Below are positions 60,420 through 64,000 of a stretch of 64,000 nucleotides of DNA, piece by piece. Below the pieces are notes generated by a model, which made no database searches, was not told the DNA's origin, and saw only the letters and a list, made by a program, of their open reading frames with translations. The DNA is from JAVVHH01 sp965199665 (GTDB lineage: Bacteria > Pseudomonadota > Alphaproteobacteria > Acetobacterales > Acetobacteraceae), in assembly GCA_965199665.1 (NCBI GenBank), contig OZ241208.1, positions 4,092,001 to 4,156,000 of the forward strand. Reading direction: 5' to 3'. Numbering within the stretch: position 1 is the first letter of the stretch; each line of letters opens with the position of its first letter. The translations under genes and the position numbers were made by a program.

Positions 60420-61616
60420 TCAGCCGGCCTCACGCGGCAGCGCTCGGGGCGCGGTGCGGCCGCTGCTGGGCGTGGCGAGGTGCAGCACCAGCAGCCCCGC
60501 CAGGGCGGCGATCAGGGAGCCGACGAACACGGCGAGCTTGACCTCGTCGCCCCGCGGGGTGCCGCGGAAGGCGAGGTCACCGATGAACAGGCTCATGGTG
60601 AAGCCGATGCGGCACAGGACCGCGCCGCCGTAGAGCTGCCCCCGGGTGACGCCGGCGGGCAGCTTGGCCAGGCGGAGGCGGGCGGCGAGGGTCACGCCGC
60701 CGAACACGCCCACCTGCTTGCCGATCACGAGGCCGGCCGCGGTGCCGAGCGCCAGCGTGTCGCGCCAGACCCCGTCCGGCAGGGTGTCGAAGCGCAACCC
60801 GGCATTGGCCAGGCCGAACAAGGGCAGGATCAGGAAGGCGACGGGACGCTGCAGCGCGTGCTCGAGCCGTTCCGCCGGGCTGTGCTTTCCGCCGGCGGGC
60901 AGCAGAAAGGCGAGCGACACCCCGGCCAGGGTGGCGTGCACGCCGGAACGGTACATCGCGACCCACAGCAGGGCGCCGCCGAGCAGAAACGGCAGCGTGC
61001 GCCGGACCCCGGCGCGGCGGAGCGCCCACAGGCACAGTATGACGATGCCGGCGGCGGCCAGCATGGTGCCGTCGATTTGGTCGGAGTAGAAAAGCGCGAT
61101 GACCACGATGGCGCCGAGATCGTCGATGATGGCCAGCGCGGTGAGGAACACCTTGAGCGCGACCGGCACCCGGCGGCCGAGCACGCTCAGCACGGCGAGC
61201 GCGAAGGCGATGTCGGTTGCGACCGGGACGGCCCAGCCGCGCATGGCACCTCGGTCGTGGTAGTTGAAGGCGGAAAAGATCATCGCCGGCACGATCATGC
61301 CGCCGAGCGCGGCCAGGGCGGGGGCAGCCAGGCGGCTGGGCGAGGCCAGCTCGCCGGTCGTCATCTCGCGCCGCAGCTCGAGGCCGACCAGGAGAAAGAA
61401 GACCGCCATCAGCCCGTCGTTGATCCACAGATGGACCGAGAGCGGGCCGAGCGGCGCCGCCACCGCACCGTGGTAGAGGGGATAGGCGGGCGAGTTGGCC
61501 AGCAGCAGCGCCGCAAGGCCGGCTGCGATCAAGAGTGCGCCGCCGGTGCTTTCGGATCGCATAAAGGCGACGAGCCCCGGCCATACCCGTCCGACGCTGC
61601 GCAGCGGTGTCCTCAT
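60420..61616 (-). CDS. nhaA: Na+/H+ antiporter NhaA
   Basis: A 398-residue twelve-span antiporter exchanging sodium for protons to control pH and salt. The key residues align with the E. coli protein: D135 in PVATDIAFALAVLS, D165-D166 in ALAIIDDLGAI, and the lysine in VIGKQVGVFGG for the span 10 site. The length is standard. The ATG is at 61616. It is divergent from the glycosyltransferase cluster across 55 bases. Confidence 0.95.
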   Translation of the reverse strand: MRTPLRSVGRVWPGLVAFMRSESTGGALLIAAGLAALLLANSPAYPLYHGAVAAPLGPLSVHLWINDGLMAVFFLLVGLELRREMTTGELASPSRLAAPALAALGGMIVPAMIFSAFNYHDRGAMRGWAVPVATDIAFALAVLSVLGRRVPVALKVFLTALAIIDDLGAIVVIALFYSDQIDGTMLAAAGIVILCLWALRRAGVRRTLPFLLGGALLWVAMYRSGVHATLAGVSLAFLLPAGGKHSPAERLEHALQRPVAFLILPLFGLANAGLRFDTLPDGVWRDTLALGTAAGLVIGKQVGVFGGVTLAARLRLAKLPAGVTRGQLYGGAVLCRIGFTMSLFIGDLAFRGTPRGDEVKLAVFVGSLIAALAGLLVLHLATPSSGRTAPRALPREAG

Positions 61617-61671
61617 CGCATCGAACTTTCCTGATCGCGGGTCGTCGACAATACAGCCGAAGGGCCCGTCA

Positions 61672-62646
61672 GTGACGAAAGACCGTATGCAAGAAGCCGT
61701 GCTGCCTCAACACGTCATTACGGAACAGCAGGAATCGGGCGAGCCGGGGGTGGCCGACGACGAGGGCGCGGATTGGACCGCGGCGATGGCGGCGGGCGAC
61801 TTCCCGCGCGCCTGGGCGGCCAGCGACCGGGTGCTGGCGCGGCGGGCGCCGGCGGGGCGGGACGCGGCGGGCGAGCCATATCATCTGCGCTGGGTGTGGG
61901 ACGGCACGCCGCCGGACGGGCAGGACGTCCTGGTCCGCTGTTATCACGGGCTGGGCGACACCGTGCAGTTCTGCCGCTTCCTGCCGGCGCTCCGCCGCCG
62001 CGCCGCGTCCGTGACCCTGGAGGTGCAGGGGGCGTTGGCGCCGCTCATGGCGCTGGCCGGGGGGGCCGACCGGGTGGTCGCGTTCGACGCGGCGGCGCCG
62101 CTGCCGCCGGCGCCGTGCACGCTGGAGATCATGGAGTTGTGCCACGCGCTGCGGCTGGCGCCGGAGCCGACTCCGTATCTGGCCCTGCCCCACCAGCCGG
62201 TGCCGGACGGGGCCCGGCGCGTCGGCCTGTGCTGGAAGGCGGGAGCGGGGTGGCGGCCGGAGCGCTCGATCCCGGAGCCGGCGATCGGCGCGCTGCTGGC
62301 CGTGCCGGAGGTGCGCTGGCACAGCCTGCAGCCCGGCGCCGCGCCGGCCGGGATGGCGCCGTGCCCGCCGGCCGTGCTGGACACGGCGCGGCTGCTGGCC
62401 GGGCTGGACCTGGTGGTGACGGTGGACACCATGGTGGCGCACCTGGCCGGGGCGATCGGCGTGCCGGTCTGGCTGCTGCTGGACGCCGATCCCGACTGGC
62501 GCTGGCTCGCGGGCGGACGCGGGAGCCCGTGGTATCGCGGCGTCCGCAAATACCCCCAGGCGCGGGCGGGCGCGTGGGACCCGGCGGTCACGGCGGTGGC
62601 TGCCGACTTGACGCGCTGGGCGGCGGCGGGAACTTTGGAGGTTTGA
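61672..62646 (+). CDS. Glycosyltransferase family 9-like protein
   Basis: A 324-residue protein with the two-domain look of ADP-heptose-type (GT9/GT-B) transferases. RCYHGLGDTVQFCRFLPALR resembles the nucleotide-sugar loop of that family. RVGLCWKAGAGWRPERSIPE and LLAGLDLVVTVDTMVAHLAG match its C-terminal acceptor/donor site. GTG 61672 behind AAGGG is preferred; an ATG at 61687 lacks a ribosome site. Short related domains also occur downstream of TPR proteins in protein O-glycosylation. It leads a plus-strand cluster with two CgeB-like enzymes, probably for a surface polysaccharide or protein glycan. Confidence 0.75.
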   Translation: MTKDRMQEAVLPQHVITEQQESGEPGVADDEGADWTAAMAAGDFPRAWAASDRVLARRAPAGRDAAGEPYHLRWVWDGTPPDGQDVLVRCYHGLGDTVQFCRFLPALRRRAASVTLEVQGALAPLMALAGGADRVVAFDAAAPLPPAPCTLEIMELCHALRLAPEPTPYLALPHQPVPDGARRVGLCWKAGAGWRPERSIPEPAIGALLAVPEVRWHSLQPGAAPAGMAPCPPAVLDTARLLAGLDLVVTVDTMVAHLAGAIGVPVWLLLDADPDWRWLAGGRGSPWYRGVRKYPQARAGAWDPAVTAVAADLTRWAAAGTLEV

Positions 62647-62664
62647 ACGGGTTTGCGGAACGGT

Positions 62665-63771
62665 ATGACATCAGGCGGACTTCGAATCGTCATCCTGGGG
62701 CTGACGATCACCTCCTCCTGGGGCAACGGCCATGCGACCACCTATAGGGGGCTGGTCCGCGGCCTGGTCCGGCGGGGACACGACGTGCTGTTTCTCGAGC
62801 GCGACAAGCCGTGGTACGCGGCGCATCGCGACCTGCCGCAGCCGCCGGACGGCACCACGGCACTGTATGACGGCACCGCGGCGCTGCGCACGCGCTGGGC
62901 CGCGGCGCTGGCCGCGGCCGACCTGGTGATCGTCGGGTCCTACGTGCCGGACGGGGTGGAGGTCGGGCGCATCGTGCAGGGCCTCGCCCGCGGCGCCACC
63001 GCCTTCTACGACATCGACACGCCGGTCACGCTGGCGGCGCTGGAAGCCGGCACGTGCGAGTACCTCTCGGCCGAGGGGCTGCGCGGCTACGACCTTTATC
63101 TGTCGTTCACCGGCGGGCCCACACTGGCGGAGCTCGAGCGCCGCTGGGGCGCCCCAGCGGCCCGACCGCTCTACTGCTCGGCCGACCCGGCGCTGTACAG
63201 CCCCGCCCCCGACACCGCGCCGCGCTGGGATCTCGGCTATCTCGGCACCTACAGCCCCGATCGGCAGCCCGTGCTGGACCGCCTGTTGTGCGCGCCGGCG
63301 CGGGGCTGGGCGGAGGGGCGCTTCGTGGTCGCCGGGCCGCTGTATCCGGACGACGTGAGCTGGCCCGCCAACGTGGCGCGGATCGAGCACGCGCCGCCCT
63401 CGGAGCATCGCGCCTTCTACGCCGCCCAGCGCTTCACGCTCAACGTGACGCGGGCGGACATGGTGCGGCGCGGGCACAGCCCCTCCGTGCGCTTGTTCGA
63501 GGCCGCCGCCTGCGGCACGCCGATCGTCAGCGATTGGTGGGACGGGCTGGACGAGCTGTTCGTGCCGGGGGAGGAGATCCTGATCGCGCGCGACACGGCG
63601 GACGTGCTGGACGCGCTGCGCGACACGGGCGAGGCGCGGCGGCGGGCGATCGGCGCGGCGGCGCGCCGGCGGGTGCTGGCCGCCCATACCGGCGACCACC
63701 GCGCGGCCGAACTGGAAGGCTACGCGACCGAGGCCCTGCGCCGCCTGGCGCAGCGGCGGGTGACGGCTTGA
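62665..63771 (+). CDS. CgeB-like GT-B glycosyltransferase (copy 1)
   Basis: A 368-residue glycosyltransferase with opening IVILGLTITSSWGNGHATTY and a C-terminal GT-B donor site, NVTRADMVRRGHSPSVRLFEAAACGTPI followed by SDWWDGLDELF. This is the CgeB/Glyco_trans_1-like pattern used in spore-coat and surface glycan synthesis. The ATG at 62665 is chosen; a TTG at 62653 is possible. Its stop overlaps the start of a close paralogue. It follows the GT9-like gene by 18 bases, so all are one transcript. Confidence 0.82.
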   Translation: MTSGGLRIVILGLTITSSWGNGHATTYRGLVRGLVRRGHDVLFLERDKPWYAAHRDLPQPPDGTTALYDGTAALRTRWAAALAAADLVIVGSYVPDGVEVGRIVQGLARGATAFYDIDTPVTLAALEAGTCEYLSAEGLRGYDLYLSFTGGPTLAELERRWGAPAARPLYCSADPALYSPAPDTAPRWDLGYLGTYSPDRQPVLDRLLCAPARGWAEGRFVVAGPLYPDDVSWPANVARIEHAPPSEHRAFYAAQRFTLNVTRADMVRRGHSPSVRLFEAAACGTPIVSDWWDGLDELFVPGEEILIARDTADVLDALRDTGEARRRAIGAAARRRVLAAHTGDHRAAELEGYATEALRRLAQRRVTA

Positions 63772-64000
63772 AGATCGTCATCTTCGGGCTCTCGGTCAGC
63801 TCGTCCTGGGGGAACGGGCACGCGGCGCTGTGGCGCGGGCTGATCGGCGCGCTGCTGGCGGCGGGGCACCGCGTGACCTTCTTCGAGCGCGACGTGCCGT
63901 ATTACGCCGCCAACCGCGACCTGCACGCGCTGCCGCCGGGCGGCACGCTGGCGCTGTACGGCGACTGGGCCGAGACGCTGCCGCGGATGCGGGCGGAGCT
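63768..64000 (+). CDS. CgeB-like glycosyltransferase (copy 2), partial at window edge
   Basis: The first 77 codons of a paralogue of the preceding gene, cut by the window. The N-termini align almost residue for residue: KIVIFGLSVSSSWGNGHAAL against RIVILGLTITSSWGNGHATT, then GHRVTFFERDVPYYAANRDL against GHDVLFLERDKPWYAAHRDL. The start is TTG 63768 inside the previous stop (TTGA). A tandem duplication producing two enzymes with the same fold and perhaps different sugar specificities is the simplest reading. Confidence 0.82.
   Translation, partial: MKIVIFGLSVSSSWGNGHAALWRGLIGALLAAGHRVTFFERDVPYYAANRDLHALPPGGTLALYGDWAETLPRMRAE

Noticed and set aside
1..64000. tRNA, rRNA, riboswitch, insertion sequence or prophage elements
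   Set aside because: By reading I found no tRNA-like cloverleaf with a TTCGA arm in a gene-free gap, no rRNA, no transposase or integrase frame and no terminal inverted repeats. A covariance-model scan would be needed to exclude short RNAs.

Overview
The window is very G+C-rich DNA with the gene style of an alphaproteobacterium, most probably Acetobacteraceae/Rhodospirillales. The family-level placement is an inference from gene content (a pheA-kdsB pair, a HisN-type phosphatase, many orphan substrate-binding proteins, and CoA-transferase-based catabolic gene sets), not a phylogenetic result. I see no rRNA, tRNA, CRISPR array or complete insertion sequence.

Layout. 1-5 kb is a partly decayed catabolic region. 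An Fe-dependent alcohol dehydrogenase and a class III CoA-transferase survive, but between and beside them lie a ruined class I fumarase, an N-terminal stub of an aldehyde dehydrogenase and a secreted-protein stub. An orphan amino-acid-type binding protein and a GH75-like secreted glycosidase follow. 5.9-9.9 kb is a complete Fe(III)-type ABC importer (permease, binding protein, ATPase). 9.9-23 kb holds mixed metabolism: a CorC-like membrane protein, an M20 deacylase with a peptide-type binding protein, pheA, kdsB, a HisN-like phosphatase, a YejA-like binding protein, a GNAT enzyme whose tail carries a 12-bp repeat array, a class II aldolase, and a DyP peroxidase divergent from an MBL hydrolase. 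23-31.8 kb holds two MFS exporters, AsmA, a cupin, a Zur-like Fur protein, ilvE and a crotonase that lacks both catalytic glutamates. 31.9-40 kb is an uncharacterised catabolic cluster: NtaA-type flavin monooxygenase, CoA-transferase, CitE-like lyase, divergent LysR, MFS uptake, GarR-like dehydrogenase and an M20 carbamoylase-like amidohydrolase. 40-47.4 kb has hemB, an SDR, an L,D-transpeptidase, ribA, an OmpR-type response regulator, a GMC oxidoreductase and a prepilin peptidase.

The centrepiece is 48.2-59.5 kb on the minus strand. One 11-gene operon encodes alternative complex III (actABCDEF), a small unknown membrane protein, and a caa3-type cytochrome oxidase (subunits II, I, III, IV). 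The oxidase subunit I carries the YSHP motif of the A2 subfamily instead of the D-channel glutamate. All ten gene junctions overlap by 4 to 11 bases. A SCO copper chaperone converges on the operon end. The operon predicts a quinol-to-oxygen supercomplex like that described for Rhodothermus marinus. The window ends with a nitroreductase, nhaA and the start of a glycosyltransferase cluster containing a tandem pair of related CgeB-like enzymes; the last gene runs off the edge.

A recurring small-scale theme is short tandem duplication (11, 12, 15, 18 and about 22-26 bp). One copy damages the fumarase gene, and two copies sit exactly on the stop codons of convergent gene pairs.
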